Assembly (NCBI RefSeq): GCF_009765215.1
Contig: NZ_VLNV01000001.1
Coordinates: 1,178,001 to 1,242,000, forward strand
Length of the DNA stretch: 64,000 nt
Origin: Lysobacter prati
GTDB lineage: Bacteria > Pseudomonadota > Gammaproteobacteria > Xanthomonadales > Xanthomonadaceae
Reading direction: 5' to 3'
The notes beneath the pieces were generated by a model. The model was not told where the DNA came from. It saw only the letters and a list, made by a program, of their open reading frames with translations, and ran no database searches. Made by a program: the position numbers and the translations under genes. Positions within the stretch are counted from its first letter, which is position 1, and every line of letters begins with the position of its first letter. Of the stretch, positions 43,538 through 53,888 are shown piece after piece.

Positions 43538-44731
43538 ATGTCGTTCTGCACGCGCAATGTCGCCGTCCTTGGTGCCACCGGCTCGATCGGCACGTCCGCG
43601 CTGGACGTGATCGCGCGCCATCCGCAGCGCCTGCGCGCAAGCGTGCTGGCGGCGGGCAGCAATGTCGGGGCGCTGGTCGAACTGTGCCGGCAGCATCGTC
43701 CCGACCACGCCGTGATCGCCGACACTCGTGGCCTGCAGGCGCTGGCCGACGGCCTGCGCGAAGCCGGCCTGGCGACGCAAGCGCACGCCGGCGACGACGC
43801 GCTCGATGCGCTCGTGTCCGGCGATGCCTGCGACACCGTCGTCGCGGCGATCGTAGGCGCGGCTGGGCTGCCCTCGACCCTGGCCGCGGCCAGGGCCGGC
43901 AAGCGCATCCTGCTCGCCAACAAGGAATCGCTCGTGCTCGCCGGTGAACTGCTGATGCAGGCAGCGCAGGCGGGCGGCGCGACCATCGTGCCGGTCGACA
44001 GCGAACACAATGCGATCTTCCAGTGCCTTCCCGATGCGCATGCGCACCAAGGACTGCGACGGATCCTGCTGACGGCGTCGGGCGGACCGTTCCGCGGCCG
44101 CGCACGCGCCGAGCTGACCCAGGTCACCCCGGAGCAGGCCGTCGCCCATCCCAAGTGGTCGATGGGGCCGAAGATTTCGGTCGATTCGGCCACGCTGATG
44201 AACAAGGGCCTGGAAGTCATCGAGGCGCACCATCTGTTCGGCGTCGACGGCGACCGCATCCAGGTGCTGGTGCACCCGCAGAGCCTGGTGCACTCGCTGG
44301 TGGAGTTCGTCGACGGGTCCACGATTGCCCAGCTGGGCCTGCCGGACATGCGCACGGCGCTGGCGGTCGGCTTCGGCTGGCCGGAGCGGATGGAGTCGGG
44401 CGTCGCCGGGCTCGACCTGCTGGCCCATGGCCGCCTGGATTTCGAGCCGCCGGACCTGCAGGCCTTCCCCTGCCTGCGCCTGGCGTTCGAGGCCCTGGCC
44501 GCCGGCGGCACCGCCCCGGCGGTCCTCAACGCAGCCAACGAAGTCGCTGTTTCAGCATTTCTTCAGCGCCGTATCGGTTTCCTAGCGATACCGGCGCTGG
44601 TCGAGGACACCCTCGCCGCGCTCCCGTCCACTCCGGCGACGTCGCTGGCGGCCCTTCGCGAGGCAGATGCCCAGGCGCGGCGTCATGCCGGTCAGGCCGT
44701 CGCGGCCGGCGCCGCAAGTGCCCGCGCATGA
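43538..44731 (+). CDS. dxr: 1-deoxy-D-xylulose 5-phosphate reductoisomerase
   Basis: Second step of the MEP isoprenoid pathway (DXP to MEP, NADPH). The 397 residues show the NADPH site [17 protein letters not shown], then [25 protein letters not shown] (metal ligands), [10 protein letters not shown] and [20 protein letters not shown]. Feeds isoprenoid precursors to UppS two genes upstream. rseP follows by 48 bp. Confidence 0.96.
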   Translation: MSFCTRNVAVLGATGSIGTSALDVIARHPQRLRASVLAAGSNVGALVELCRQHRPDHAVIADTRGLQALADGLREAGLATQAHAGDDALDALVSGDACDTVVAAIVGAAGLPSTLAAARAGKRILLANKESLVLAGELLMQAAQAGGATIVPVDSEHNAIFQCLPDAHAHQGLRRILLTASGGPFRGRARAELTQVTPEQAVAHPKWSMGPKISVDSATLMNKGLEVIEAHHLFGVDGDRIQVLVHPQSLVHSLVEFVDGSTIAQLGLPDMRTALAVGFGWPERMESGVAGLDLLAHGRLDFEPPDLQAFPCLRLAFEALAAGGTAPAVLNAANEVAVSAFLQRRIGFLAIPALVEDTLAALPSTPATSLAALREADAQARRHAGQAVAAGAASARA

Positions 44732-44779
44732 CCCACAACCCCATCCATCCCGAGCACCGACTTCTGAGCACCGTCATAC

Positions 44780-46144
44780 ATGAGTGAGTTCATCGGCTCG
44801 ATCTGGTGGTTGCTCGTCAGCCTCGGCGTGCTCGTCACGTTCCACGAGTTCGGGCACTACTGGGTCGCGCGACGCTGCGGCGTCAAGGTGCTGCGCTTCT
44901 CGATCGGATTCGGCAAGGCGCTGTGGTCGCGTCGCGGCAAGGACGGCACTGAGTATGTGGTCGCGGCGATTCCGCTCGGCGGCTACGTCAAGATGCTCGA
45001 CGAGCGCGAAGGTGAGGTCGCCGCCGGCGAACTCGACCAGGCGTTCAATCGCCAGTCGGTGTTCAAGCGCATCGCGATAGTGATTGCCGGCCCGGTCGCC
45101 AACCTGCTGCTCTGCGTCGGTCTGTTCTGGGCGATGTTCGTGATCGGCCGACCGGACTATGCGCCGGTGGTCGGCGAGGCCCAGGGCCTGGCCGCGAGCG
45201 CCGGACTGCACAGCGGCGACACGCTGCTCGCCATCGGCGACCGCGACACGCCGACCTGGAGCGAGGCGCAACTGGCGCTGATTCCCTCCGCGCTCGACCA
45301 CAGCGATATTGCGCTGCGCGTGCGCACCGCCAGCGGCGACGAGGTCACCCGTAAACTGCAGCTGTCGCAGCTGCCGGCCTCGTTCGACGAGCGTCGCGCG
45401 GTCGAGGCCATCGGCCTGACCCCGCGCCACGGACTGGTGCCGGCGGTAATCGGGCGAGTCGTGCCGGACCAGCCTGCATTCGGCGTGCTCATCGAAGGCG
45501 ATCGAATCACTGCAATTGATGGCGACCCGGTCAACTCGTGGGAAGACATCGGCCCATTGGTGCAAAAGCTTGGCGCACGCGGCGGCATCGCGATGGTCGA
45601 GGTGGAGCGCAAGGGCGAACGCCATGCCCTCGAGATCCAGCCGGCACGGATGAAGCATCCGCAGACCGGAAAGGACTACTGGGGGCTGGGCCTGCAGTCG
45701 GCCCGCACGCAGGAACCGGCCAAGGACGCACTGCTGCGCTACGGCCCGATCGATGCCATCCCGGCAGCGGTCCGCGAAAGCGTGCACCAGGCCAACGAGC
45801 TGTTCGCCATGATCGGCCGCGCCTTCACCGGCCGCGTGTCCGTGCAAAATACCGTCGCCGGGCCGATCACCATCGCCCGCGCCGCCAACGCCTATGCCCA
45901 TCATGGCGCCGCCTGGTACCTGTCGATGCTGGCGATGCTCTCGCTCAGCCTGGGCATCCTGAACCTGTTGCCGATTCCGATCTTGGACGGCGGTCACCTG
46001 CTGTATTACCTTATCGAGCTGGTCAAGGGCAGCCCGGTCAGCGAACGCGCCATGGCGGCCGGACAGTACGTCGGCCTGGCCCTGATCGCCGGGCTGATGG
46101 GCTTGGCGTTCTTCAACGACATCGTGAACAACCTGGTGCACTGA
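44780..46144 (+). CDS. rseP: Site-2 intramembrane protease RseP
   Basis: Inner-membrane zinc metalloprotease that cuts anti-sigma factor RseA and signal-peptide remnants. The 454 residues have HEFGH at 22-26 in the first membrane helix, a GYVKM loop, and two PDZ domains (about 115-300). C-terminal helices carry the third ligand motif LPIPILDGGHLLYYL. A stretch PFAGPxxN-like (IVIAGPVANLLLCVGLFW) is typical. bamA follows directly. Confidence 0.95.
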   Translation: MSEFIGSIWWLLVSLGVLVTFHEFGHYWVARRCGVKVLRFSIGFGKALWSRRGKDGTEYVVAAIPLGGYVKMLDEREGEVAAGELDQAFNRQSVFKRIAIVIAGPVANLLLCVGLFWAMFVIGRPDYAPVVGEAQGLAASAGLHSGDTLLAIGDRDTPTWSEAQLALIPSALDHSDIALRVRTASGDEVTRKLQLSQLPASFDERRAVEAIGLTPRHGLVPAVIGRVVPDQPAFGVLIEGDRITAIDGDPVNSWEDIGPLVQKLGARGGIAMVEVERKGERHALEIQPARMKHPQTGKDYWGLGLQSARTQEPAKDALLRYGPIDAIPAAVRESVHQANELFAMIGRAFTGRVSVQNTVAGPITIARAANAYAHHGAAWYLSMLAMLSLSLGILNLLPIPILDGGHLLYYLIELVKGSPVSERAMAAGQYVGLALIAGLMGLAFFNDIVNNLVH

Positions 46145-46218
46145 TGCCGGCGACGCTCCCTGCCTTCTCGACTCGACGCCCGGCTCCGGGCCTCCAAGAC
46201 CCTCTTCCGGACGTACTA

Positions 46219-48696
46219 ATGACGCGAACCCCTAATCGCCGCCTGCTTGCCCTCGCCCTCGTCGCGGCGCTGAATTCCACAGCCCTGCCCGCGCTGGCGC
46301 AGTCGGCGGATCCGTTCGCACTGTCGGGCGCACCGGACGCAACCGGCGCACAGACCGCGCCGATCGGCTCGTTCACCGTCAGCGACATCCGCATCGACGG
46401 CCTGCAGCGCATCTCCGCCGGTACGGTGTTCACCTACCTGCCGGTCGAGCGTGGCGACACGATGGACGCCTCGCAGGCCGGCGACGCAATCCGCGCGCTG
46501 TACAAGACCGGCTTCTTCGAGGACGTCAAGGTCGGCCGCCAGGGCACCATCCTGGTCGTCACCGTCACCGAGCGCCCGGCCATCAACAAGCTGACACTGA
46601 CCGGCAACAAGGACATCAAGTCCGAGGACCTGCTCAAGGGCCTGAAGGAAGCCGGCCTGTCGGAAGGCGACACCTTCGATCGCCTCGCCCTGGACCGCGT
46701 CACCCAGGAACTGACCCGCCAGTACAACAACCGCGGCAAGTACAACGTCGAGATCAAGCCGACCGTGTCGCGGCTGGACCGCAATCGCGTCGACGTCACG
46801 ATCACCGTCAAGGAAGGCAAGGCGGCCAAGATCCGCCACGTCAACCTGATCGGCAACGAGAAGTTCGAGGACAAGGACATCCTCGACCAGTGGGAATCGC
46901 GCGAGCACAACTGGCTCAGCTGGTACAAGCGCGATGACCAGTACTCGCGCGAGAAGCTGTCGGGCGACCTGGAGAAGCTCAACTCCTGGTACCTCGACCG
47001 CGGCTACGTCGACTTCGCCGTCGACTCGACCCAGGTCTCCATCAGCCCCGACCGCCAGGACATGTTCCTCACCGCCGGCGTGACCGAGGGCGAGCAGTAC
47101 AAGGTGTCCAGCGTGCAGGTCACCGGCGACACGATCCTGCCCAAGGAGCAGATCGAGCGCCTGGTGCTGGTCAAGCCGGACCAGATCTTCTCCCGTCGCC
47201 TGCTCGAGATCAGCTCCGACTCGATCATCGCCACGCTCAGCAACGTCGGCTACGCCTTCGCCCAGGTCAATCCGATCCCGGACGTCCATCGCGAAGACAA
47301 GACCGTCGGCATCAACATGCAGGTCGTGCCGGGCCCGCGCGTGAACGTGCGCCGCATCGCCTTCAAGGGCAACAGCCGCACCAGCGACGAAGTGATCCGT
47401 CGCGAGATGCGCCAGTTCGAGGGTTCCTGGTACTCGCAGGCGGCGATCGACCGTTCCAAGATCCGCCTGCAGCAGCTGGGCTACTTCGAGACCGTCGACG
47501 TCGAGACCGTGCCGGTCGCCGGCAGCAACGACGAAGTCGACGTGGTCTACAACCTCAAGGAAACCACGTCGGGCAGCTTCGTGTTCGGCCTGGGCTTCTC
47601 GCAGTTGTCGGGCCTGACGGCGCAGGTGCAGTTGTCGCAGACCAACTTCCTCGGCAGCGGCAACCAGGTGTCGGTGCAGGCGCAGCGCAACGACTACATG
47701 CAGCGCTACGACTTCTCGTTCCGCAACCCGTACTTCACCGACAACGGTCTGTCGCTGGGTTACAACCTGTGGTGGCGCGAACTCGATTACTCGGACTTCA
47801 ACACCGCCCAGTACTCGACCAACTCCGGCGCCGCGCAGGCGGTGTTCGGCCTGCCGATCACCGAGACCGACACGGTCACGGCGATGCTGGGCGTGGACAC
47901 CAACGAAATCCTGATCTTCCCCGGCTCGACTCCGCCGAGCATCGTCGACTACATCAACGCGCTCAATCGCAGCACCTTCCATGCCTGGCGCGGTGAAGTC
48001 GGCTGGGGCCGCAACTCGCTCGACAGCTTCCTGACCCCGACCCGCGGCATGCAGCAGCGCGTCTGGCTGGAAACGACCCTGCCCGGTTCGACCGTCGAGT
48101 ACTACAAGCTCAACTACAACATCTCCAAGTTCTGGCCGCTCAACCGCCACCTGGTGCTCAACACCCGCGCCGAACTCGGTTACGGCGACAGCTACGGCGA
48201 CGCCACCTCGCGCGACCTGTGCCTCACGCCGGGCAACTACGTCTGCCCGCCGGGCAGTGCCGACTACCTGCGCACCATCACCGCCGATGGCCTGCCGTTC
48301 TTCGAGAACTTCTACGCCGGTGGTGTGCGCTCGGTGCGCGGCTTCACCGACAACACGCTCGGCCCGCGCGAGTTCGGCCAGCCGCTCGGCGGCGCGTTCA
48401 AGACCGTCGGCTCGCTGGAAATGTACTTCCCGACCCTGCTCGACACGCCGGCCGCGCGCGTTTCGGCGTTCGTCGACTTCGGCAACGTCTACAAGGACTT
48501 CGACAGTTTCGATGCCGGTGAGCTGCGTGCTTCGACCGGTGTCGCCCTGATGTGGCGCTCGCCGATGGGCCCGATCTCGATCAGCTACGCGTACCCGCTC
48601 AAGAGCCAGGACGACGTGAGGAATGCCAACGGCACCTTGATCGAGCAGGGGGACGAACTGGAGCGCCTGCAGTTCACCTTCGGCGGCACGTTCTAA
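46219..48696 (+). CDS. bamA: Outer-membrane protein assembly factor BamA
   Basis: Omp85 protein that folds beta-barrel proteins into the outer membrane. The 825 residues have a signal peptide (RRLLALALVAALNSTALPALA) and five POTRA domains from about residue 50 (FTVSDIRIDGLQRISAGTVF to DVVYNLKETTSG). A 16-stranded barrel follows with VRGFTDNTLGPRE (the VRGF motif) and terminal FTFGGTF. The ATG at 46219 is chosen for the signal peptide; an ATG at 46144, at the rseP stop, would add 25 residues. No skp lies before lpxD. Confidence 0.96.
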   Translation: MTRTPNRRLLALALVAALNSTALPALAQSADPFALSGAPDATGAQTAPIGSFTVSDIRIDGLQRISAGTVFTYLPVERGDTMDASQAGDAIRALYKTGFFEDVKVGRQGTILVVTVTERPAINKLTLTGNKDIKSEDLLKGLKEAGLSEGDTFDRLALDRVTQELTRQYNNRGKYNVEIKPTVSRLDRNRVDVTITVKEGKAAKIRHVNLIGNEKFEDKDILDQWESREHNWLSWYKRDDQYSREKLSGDLEKLNSWYLDRGYVDFAVDSTQVSISPDRQDMFLTAGVTEGEQYKVSSVQVTGDTILPKEQIERLVLVKPDQIFSRRLLEISSDSIIATLSNVGYAFAQVNPIPDVHREDKTVGINMQVVPGPRVNVRRIAFKGNSRTSDEVIRREMRQFEGSWYSQAAIDRSKIRLQQLGYFETVDVETVPVAGSNDEVDVVYNLKETTSGSFVFGLGFSQLSGLTAQVQLSQTNFLGSGNQVSVQAQRNDYMQRYDFSFRNPYFTDNGLSLGYNLWWRELDYSDFNTAQYSTNSGAAQAVFGLPITETDTVTAMLGVDTNEILIFPGSTPPSIVDYINALNRSTFHAWRGEVGWGRNSLDSFLTPTRGMQQRVWLETTLPGSTVEYYKLNYNISKFWPLNRHLVLNTRAELGYGDSYGDATSRDLCLTPGNYVCPPGSADYLRTITADGLPFFENFYAGGVRSVRGFTDNTLGPREFGQPLGGAFKTVGSLEMYFPTLLDTPAARVSAFVDFGNVYKDFDSFDAGELRASTGVALMWRSPMGPISISYAYPLKSQDDVRNANGTLIEQGDELERLQFTFGGTF

Positions 48697-48718
48697 GCAG
48701 CCGGCAGCGGGTTCGAGC

Positions 48719-49735
48719 ATGCCTGGTCCGTCCTTCAGCGCAGCCGAACTGGCACAGCGCTTCGCCCTGCAGGTGCAGGGCGATGGCGCGGCGCGCGTGG
48801 AGGGCGTAGGCACGCTTTCCAAGGCCGGGCCGCAGCAGCTGGCGTTCCTCGCCAACCCGAAATACCGCAGCCAGCTGGCCAGCAGTAACGCTGGCGTGGT
48901 GGTGATGCGGGAGAACGACGCGGTCGATTTCTCCGGCAACGCATTGCTTGCGCGCGACCCTTATGCGGCATTCGCCAAGATGTCGGCGCTGTTCGAGCCC
49001 AAGCCGCTGCGCGAACCGGGCATCCACCCGTCGGCAGCGATCGACCCGACCGCCAGCATCGACCCGCAAGCACACGTCGGCCCGTTCGTCAGCATCGGCG
49101 CGCGCAGTCGCGTCGAGGCCGGCGCGATCATCGGAGCCGGCTGCGTCATCGGCGACGACTGCGAGGTGGGCGCCGGCACCGAACTGATCGCCCGCGTCAC
49201 CCTGGTCACCCGGGTCCGCATCGGCCAGCGCGCGGTCATCCATCCTGGTGCCGTGATCGGCGCCGCCGGCTTTGGCCTGGCGATGGAAGCCGGTCGCTGG
49301 CTCAACGTGCCGCAGCTGGGTGGCGTGGTCATCGGCGACGACTGCGAGATCGGCGCCAACACCTCCATCGACCGCGGCGCCATCGAGGACACCGTGCTCG
49401 AAGAGGACGTCCGCCTCGACAACCAGATCCAGATCGGCCACAACGTCTTCATCGGCGCCCACTCCGCGATGGCCGGATGCTCGGCCGCCGCCGGCAGCGC
49501 CCGCATCGGCCGCTATTGCCTCATCGGCGGTGGCGCCGGCGTGCTGGGCCACCTGGAAATATGCGACAAGGTCGTCATCACCGCGATGAGCCTGGTCACC
49601 AGCTCGATCCGCGAGCCCGGCGAGTACTCCTCGGGGACGCCCTTGATGGACAATCGCAGCTGGCGCAAGAATGCCGCGCGCTTCAAGCAGCTCGACGCCA
49701 TCGCGCGGCGGCTGCCGGGCCGACGCGAGGACTGA
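48719..49735 (+). CDS. lpxD: UDP-3-O-(3-hydroxyacyl)glucosamine N-acyltransferase
   Basis: Third acyl-transfer step of lipid A synthesis. The 338 residues comprise an N-terminal uridine-binding domain (LAFLANPKYRSQLASSNAGVV) and a left-handed beta-helix of hexapeptide repeats. LGGVVIGDDCEIGANTSIDRG and the catalytic-His block NQIQIGHNVFIGAHSAMAG are also present. It begins 22 bp after bamA; fabZ follows after about 110 bp. Confidence 0.96.
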   Translation: MPGPSFSAAELAQRFALQVQGDGAARVEGVGTLSKAGPQQLAFLANPKYRSQLASSNAGVVVMRENDAVDFSGNALLARDPYAAFAKMSALFEPKPLREPGIHPSAAIDPTASIDPQAHVGPFVSIGARSRVEAGAIIGAGCVIGDDCEVGAGTELIARVTLVTRVRIGQRAVIHPGAVIGAAGFGLAMEAGRWLNVPQLGGVVIGDDCEIGANTSIDRGAIEDTVLEEDVRLDNQIQIGHNVFIGAHSAMAGCSAAAGSARIGRYCLIGGGAGVLGHLEICDKVVITAMSLVTSSIREPGEYSSGTPLMDNRSWRKNAARFKQLDAIARRLPGRRED

Positions 49736-49844
49736 GCCGGTGCCCGGCCGGGCACCTTCACCCGGTTTGCCCCCGATTACTGCAATGCTGGCCCCCGCTG
49801 CGGACGACCATCCGGCAGCGACGGACCGGCTGAAAGGACCCCTG

Positions 49845-50300
49845 ATGAGCCATACCGTAGAACTACCGATCGACGTCAACACCATCCGGACGCTGCTGCC
49901 GCATCGCTATCCGTTCCTGCTGGTCGATCGCGTGGTCGAGTTCGAGGCGCACAAGCGCGTGCTCGCCTACAAGAACGTCACCTGCAACGAGCCGTATTTC
50001 CAGGGCCATTTCCCCGGTCACCCGGTGATGCCCGGCGTGCTGGTGGTGGAAGCGCTGGCCCAGGCCGGCGGCATCCTGACCCAGTTGTCGAGCCAGACCA
50101 CGGCCGACGGCCGACTGTTCTACCTGGTGAAGATCGACAACGCCAAGTTCTCCAAGATGGTGGTTCCGGGCGATCGCCTCGACCTGGATGTCACGCTCAA
50201 GCGCGTGATCCGCAACGTCGCGATCTATACCGGCATTGCCAGCGTCGCCGGCGAACAGGTCGCCTGCGCCGAGATCGTCTGTGCCGAGGCGAAGGCCTGA
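49845..50300 (+). CDS. fabZ: 3-hydroxyacyl-ACP dehydratase
   Basis: Dehydratase for all chain lengths, including the lipid A acyl-chain branch point. The 151 residues contain LLPHRYPFLLVDRV and the catalytic HFPGHPVMPGVLVVEALAQAGG. Unlike FabA it lacks isomerase ability. The ATG at 49845 fits the family start and has AAAGGA upstream. lpxA follows 3 bp later. Confidence 0.96.
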   Translation: MSHTVELPIDVNTIRTLLPHRYPFLLVDRVVEFEAHKRVLAYKNVTCNEPYFQGHFPGHPVMPGVLVVEALAQAGGILTQLSSQTTADGRLFYLVKIDNAKFSKMVVPGDRLDLDVTLKRVIRNVAIYTGIASVAGEQVACAEIVCAEAKA

Positions 50301-50303
50301 GCC

Positions 50304-51107
50304 ATGTCCGAACCGCACATCCACCCCACCGCCAACATCCACGCCAGCGCCGTGGTCGAACCCGGTGCGCGCCTGGCTGCCGGCGTGCAGGTGGGTGCGC
50401 TGTGCTACATCGGGGCAGAGGTCGAAGTCGGCGAGAACACCGTGTTCGGCCCGCACTGCAGCGTCATCGGCCCGACCCGCATCGGTCGTGACAACCGCTT
50501 CGTCGGTCATTGCGCGATTGGCGGCGAACCGCAGGACAAGAAGTACGCGGGCGAGCGCGTCGAACTGGTCATAGGCGACCGCAACCTGTTCCGCGAGTTC
50601 GTCACGGTCAACCGCGGCACCGGCACCGGCGGCGGCATCACCCGCGTCGGCAACGACAACTGGATGCTGGCCTACACCCACGTCGCCCACGACTGCATCG
50701 TCGGCAACCATTGCGTGTTCTCCAACAACGCCACGCTGGCCGGTCACGTCGAGGTCGGCGACCACGTCATTCTCAGCGGCTTCGCCGGCATCCATCAGTT
50801 CTGCCGGATCGGCGCGCACGCCTTCATCGGCATGGGCGCGCTGGTCAACGGCGACGTGCCGCCGTTCGTGATGGTTGCCCAGGACGGTTACGGCCGCCCG
50901 CGCGGCATCAACAGCGAAGGCCTCAAGCGCCGCGGCTTCGACGCCGGGCGCATCAGCGCCATCAAGCGCGCGTACAGGGCGCTGTACATGTCCGGCGGCA
51001 CGCTGGAAGAGGCACGCGCCAAGCTCGCCGAACTGGCCGGCGACAGCGACGACGTGCGCGCGGTGCTGGCGTTCGTCGATGCCGGCGAGCGACCGCTGCT
51101 GCGCTGA
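50304..51107 (+). CDS. lpxA: UDP-N-acetylglucosamine acyltransferase
   Basis: First step of lipid A synthesis. The 267 residues form a hexapeptide beta-helix ([20 protein letters not shown]) with catalytic His in [39 protein letters not shown] and the C-terminal [21 protein letters not shown] complete the match. Cotranscribed with fabZ. Confidence 0.97.
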   Translation: MSEPHIHPTANIHASAVVEPGARLAAGVQVGALCYIGAEVEVGENTVFGPHCSVIGPTRIGRDNRFVGHCAIGGEPQDKKYAGERVELVIGDRNLFREFVTVNRGTGTGGGITRVGNDNWMLAYTHVAHDCIVGNHCVFSNNATLAGHVEVGDHVILSGFAGIHQFCRIGAHAFIGMGALVNGDVPPFVMVAQDGYGRPRGINSEGLKRRGFDAGRISAIKRAYRALYMSGGTLEEARAKLAELAGDSDDVRAVLAFVDAGERPLLR

Positions 51108-51117
51108 GGCGGTCTAG

Positions 51118-51225
51118 TCGTCCCGGCGAACGCCGGGACCCATCTTGACGTTGCCTCGCCCTCCGATGCGCTGCGCGCCAGCAAATGCAGGAGCCAATGG
51201 ATCCCGGCCTTCGCCGGGATGACGG
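51118..51225. repeat. Pair of inverted intergenic palindromes between lpxA and lpxB
   Basis: CGTCCCGGCGAACGCCGGGA (51118-51143 with flank) and ATGGATCCCGGCCTTCGCC plus GGGATGACGG (51197-51225) are the same family in opposite orientation, 53 bp apart. They resemble a BIME-like pair. They lie inside the lpx operon. Confidence 0.8.
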
Positions 51226-51291
51226 GGGCGTCGCTGGGCTATCATCCGTTCGCAATCGCGGTCCTGCCGCCACCCATCACGCGAGCCGGCT

Positions 51292-52488
51292 TTGACGCAT
51301 TCCGCCAGTCCATCTCCCACCGCTCCGCGCATCGCCCTGTGCGCCGGCGAGGCGTCCGGCGACCTGCTCGGTGCCGGCCTGATCGAAGCGCTGCGCCAAC
51401 GCCACCCCGGTGCCGAGTTTGCCGGCATCGGCGGCGAGCAGATGCGCGGCGCCGGCATGGATACCTGGCATGACGCCTCCGAACTGGCGGTCATGGGCCT
51501 GTCGGAAGTGCTGCGCCACCTGCCCCGCCTGCTGCGGCTGCGGCGCGAGTTCCGCCAGCGGCTGCTGGACTGGCGGCCGGATGTGTTCATCGGCATTGAT
51601 GCGCCCGACTTCAACCTCGGCGTCGAGAAATGGCTGCGCAAGCGCGGCCTGCGCACCGTGCACTACGTGAGCCCGTCGGTGTGGGCGTGGCGCGAGAAGC
51701 GCGCCGAGAAGATCGGGCGCAGCGCAGACCGCGTGCTGTGCCTGTTTCCGATGGAACCGGCGATCTACGCACGCCACGGCGTCGACGCGCGCTTCGTCGG
51801 TCATCCGCTCGCCGACGAGATGCCGCTGGAACCCGATCGCGATGCGGCCCGTCGCCAGCTCGGACTCGATCCGTCGCGGCCGTTGCTGGCGCTGCTGCCG
51901 GGGTCGCGCGTCGGCGAAATCGAGCGCCTTGGCGCCGACTTCCTCGCTGCCGCCGCACTGCTGCTCCAGCAGGACCCGCAGCTGCAGGTGGTGGTGCCGA
52001 TGGCCAACGAACAGGCCAGCGCGGCGTTCCAGCGCGTGCTGGCCGCGCATCCCGAGAGCATCACGCTGACGCCGGCCCTGCGCGTCATCCGCGGCCAGGC
52101 GCGCACGCTGATGATTGCCAGCGACGTGGTGTTGCTGGCGTCAGGCACCGCCACGCTCGAGGCGATGCTGGCCAAGCGGCCGATGGTGGTCGCCTACAAG
52201 GTTGCGGCCAGCACCTACGCGCTGGTCAAGGGGCTGGGCATGCTCAAGGTCGACAACTTCGCCTTGCCCAATGTGCTTGCCGGTGAGCGCGTCGTGCCCG
52301 AACTCATGCAAGCCGACTGCACGCCCCAGAACCTCGCCGCGGCCGTGTCGACGTGGCTGCACGATCCTGCCGCGACGGCGACACTGCAGCCACGCTTTCG
52401 CGATCTGCACCTGCAACTGCGTCGCGACGCGTCGGCCAGCGCCGCCGATGCCGTCAGCGAACTGCTCGAGGCCGGCCGTGGCGAATGA
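51292..52488 (+). CDS. lpxB: Lipid-A-disaccharide synthase
   Basis: Glycosyltransferase joining UDP-2,3-diacylglucosamine and lipid X. The 398 residues have [48 protein letters not shown] and [13 protein letters not shown]. The N-terminal start at 51292 ([19 protein letters not shown]) has no clear Shine-Dalgarno. Last lipid A gene of the group; rnhB starts 4 bp after its stop. Confidence 0.95.
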   Translation: MTHSASPSPTAPRIALCAGEASGDLLGAGLIEALRQRHPGAEFAGIGGEQMRGAGMDTWHDASELAVMGLSEVLRHLPRLLRLRREFRQRLLDWRPDVFIGIDAPDFNLGVEKWLRKRGLRTVHYVSPSVWAWREKRAEKIGRSADRVLCLFPMEPAIYARHGVDARFVGHPLADEMPLEPDRDAARRQLGLDPSRPLLALLPGSRVGEIERLGADFLAAAALLLQQDPQLQVVVPMANEQASAAFQRVLAAHPESITLTPALRVIRGQARTLMIASDVVLLASGTATLEAMLAKRPMVVAYKVAASTYALVKGLGMLKVDNFALPNVLAGERVVPELMQADCTPQNLAAAVSTWLHDPAATATLQPRFRDLHLQLRRDASASAADAVSELLEAGRGE

Positions 52489-52492
52489 CGGC

Positions 52493-53128
52493 ATGCTCCA
52501 TAACGGCGCGCAGATTTCACTGGACCTGAGCGCGCGCAGCGATCCGACGCCGCCGCGCATCGCCGGGGTCGACGAAGCCGGTCGTGGTCCGCTGGCCGGG
52601 CCGGTGGTGGTCGCCGCTGTCGTGTTCGCGCCCGGGCGCACGCCGGTCAACGGCCTGGACGATTCCAAGCAGCTCACCGCGCACCGACGCGAGACGCTGT
52701 ACGACCGCATCATCGAGCGTGCGCTGGCCTGGCACATCGAGTTCGTCACGGTCGAGGAGATCGACCGCATCAACATCTACCAGGCGACGATGTCGGGCAT
52801 GAGTCGTGCACTGTTTGCCGTCAGCCACGTTGCCGACCTGGCGCGCATCGACGGCAACGCGCTGCCGCGTTCGCTTCCTTGCCTGGCAGAGGCCTGGATC
52901 GGTGGCGATGCACGCGACCGCACGATCATGGCCGCATCGATCCTGGCCAAGGTGGCGCGCGATCGCCACATGCAGCAGCTGCACGCGCAGTGGCCGCACT
53001 ACGGTTTCGACCAGCACAAGGGCTACGGCACTCCCGAGCACCTGGCCGCGCTGACGCGGCACGGGCCGTGCCCGCAGCATCGCCGCAGTTTCGCGCCGGT
53101 GCGCGAAGCGCTGGCGGTGTTGTCTTGA
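52493..53128 (+). CDS. rnhB: Ribonuclease HII
   Basis: Cleaves RNA in RNA-DNA hybrids and excises single ribonucleotides. The 211 residues show the catalytic start [34 protein letters not shown] and the Asp in [15 protein letters not shown]. The C-terminal [12 protein letters not shown] and [11 protein letters not shown] are typical. The start codon (ATG 52493) follows closely on lpxB; homology begins around residue 20. Confidence 0.95.
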   Translation: MLHNGAQISLDLSARSDPTPPRIAGVDEAGRGPLAGPVVVAAVVFAPGRTPVNGLDDSKQLTAHRRETLYDRIIERALAWHIEFVTVEEIDRINIYQATMSGMSRALFAVSHVADLARIDGNALPRSLPCLAEAWIGGDARDRTIMAASILAKVARDRHMQQLHAQWPHYGFDQHKGYGTPEHLAALTRHGPCPQHRRSFAPVREALAVLS

Positions 53129-53165
53129 ACCGCTAAGGGCGCTCGCGCAGCACAGTGAACGTCGC

Positions 53166-53343
53166 TGGGTCCCCGCCTTCGCGGGGATGACGGTCAAACG
53201 CCGAAGACCGGGTAATGACACACCGAAGCGTCGTCCGCCGGGCCGGGGATTGCGCAGCAGTGGGCCATGGATGGCCCACGCCCCGCCTTCGGACAGGATG
53301 TCCGACGAAGGGGCGGAGCAATCCCCGGGTCGGCGGACGACGC
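53166..53343 (+). repeat. Composite structured repeat, copy 2
   Basis: The palindrome GTCCCCGCCTTCGCGGGGAT (within 53166-53193) is followed by the 116-nt three-way-junction unit at 53228-53343, the same length as copy 1. The 83-nt core is identical to copy 1. Flanking stem bases differ, mostly keeping pairing (G-U changes). It occupies most of the gene-free gap 53129-53388 after rnhB. Confidence 0.85.
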
Positions 53344-53388
53344 CGTTCCGCAGACCCAAGCCCGGAGCCGTCAGCCCATGCAAAGGCG

Positions 53389-53817
53389 TTACTGCTGTCG
53401 GCGAATGATGATCGCCGGATCCAGCGTCTTGCCGTTGGCAGTGATGCCGTACTGATACGTGCCGTCGCTGGTGGTCGCCGTGGTGATGTTGACCTGGTAG
53501 TTGCCCGACACCTGCTGCGCCGGCACCCGCAACGGCTGGTTCGCACCGCCGGGGTTGGCGCGCTTGAAGACGAGCGAGAACGGCACCGTTCCCGGCGTGT
53601 CGCGCCATGAGATCGCGGTACCCGCCGTCACCGTGCAGGTGTCGGGGCTGGCCTTGGGCATGCCGTCCGCGCCGTAGGTGATGTTGATGAATACCGGCGC
53701 CGTACCGCTCTGCGTCCCGCACAACACCGGCTCGCCGGCCATGCCGCGATGGCCGCAGGCAGCCACAATCAGGCAAGTGACGGCCGCAGCCGCCACCGAA
53801 CGGGGTATCGCTTTCAT
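53389..53817 (-). CDS. Small lipoprotein, unknown function
   Basis: 142-residue exported lipoprotein. The signal ends in a lipobox VAAC with Cys21 followed by Gly, consistent with outer-membrane retention. The mature part is beta-rich (FINITYGADGMPKASPDTCT, TAGTAISWRDTPGTVPFSLV, VSGNYQVNITTATTSDGTYQ, TLDPAIIIR) and looks like a single cupredoxin or Ig-like fold, but no copper ligand set is visible. GAGGAGAGG gives a strong ribosome binding site at the ATG 53817. It follows the winged-helix/TPR regulator by 71 bp on the same strand and may be cotranscribed. I do not recognise a family. Confidence 0.8.
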   Translation of the reverse strand: MKAIPRSVAAAAVTCLIVAACGHRGMAGEPVLCGTQSGTAPVFINITYGADGMPKASPDTCTVTAGTAISWRDTPGTVPFSLVFKRANPGGANQPLRVPAQQVSGNYQVNITTATTSDGTYQYGITANGKTLDPAIIIRRQQ

Positions 53818-53888
53818 GCTTCCTCTCCTCGGTTTGTGCCCGCGGGGGACGGGCCTCAAATGGAACGGACGTGGAATCGCTGCCCCGC

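Noticed and set aside
45538-46218. Apparent fusion of a long N-terminal part to BamA
   Set aside because: This frame lies inside rseP out of frame; BamA's signal peptide begins at 46219.
46216-48939. A 907-codon minus-strand frame opposite bamA
   Set aside because: Shadow of bamA; no start signals and no domain.
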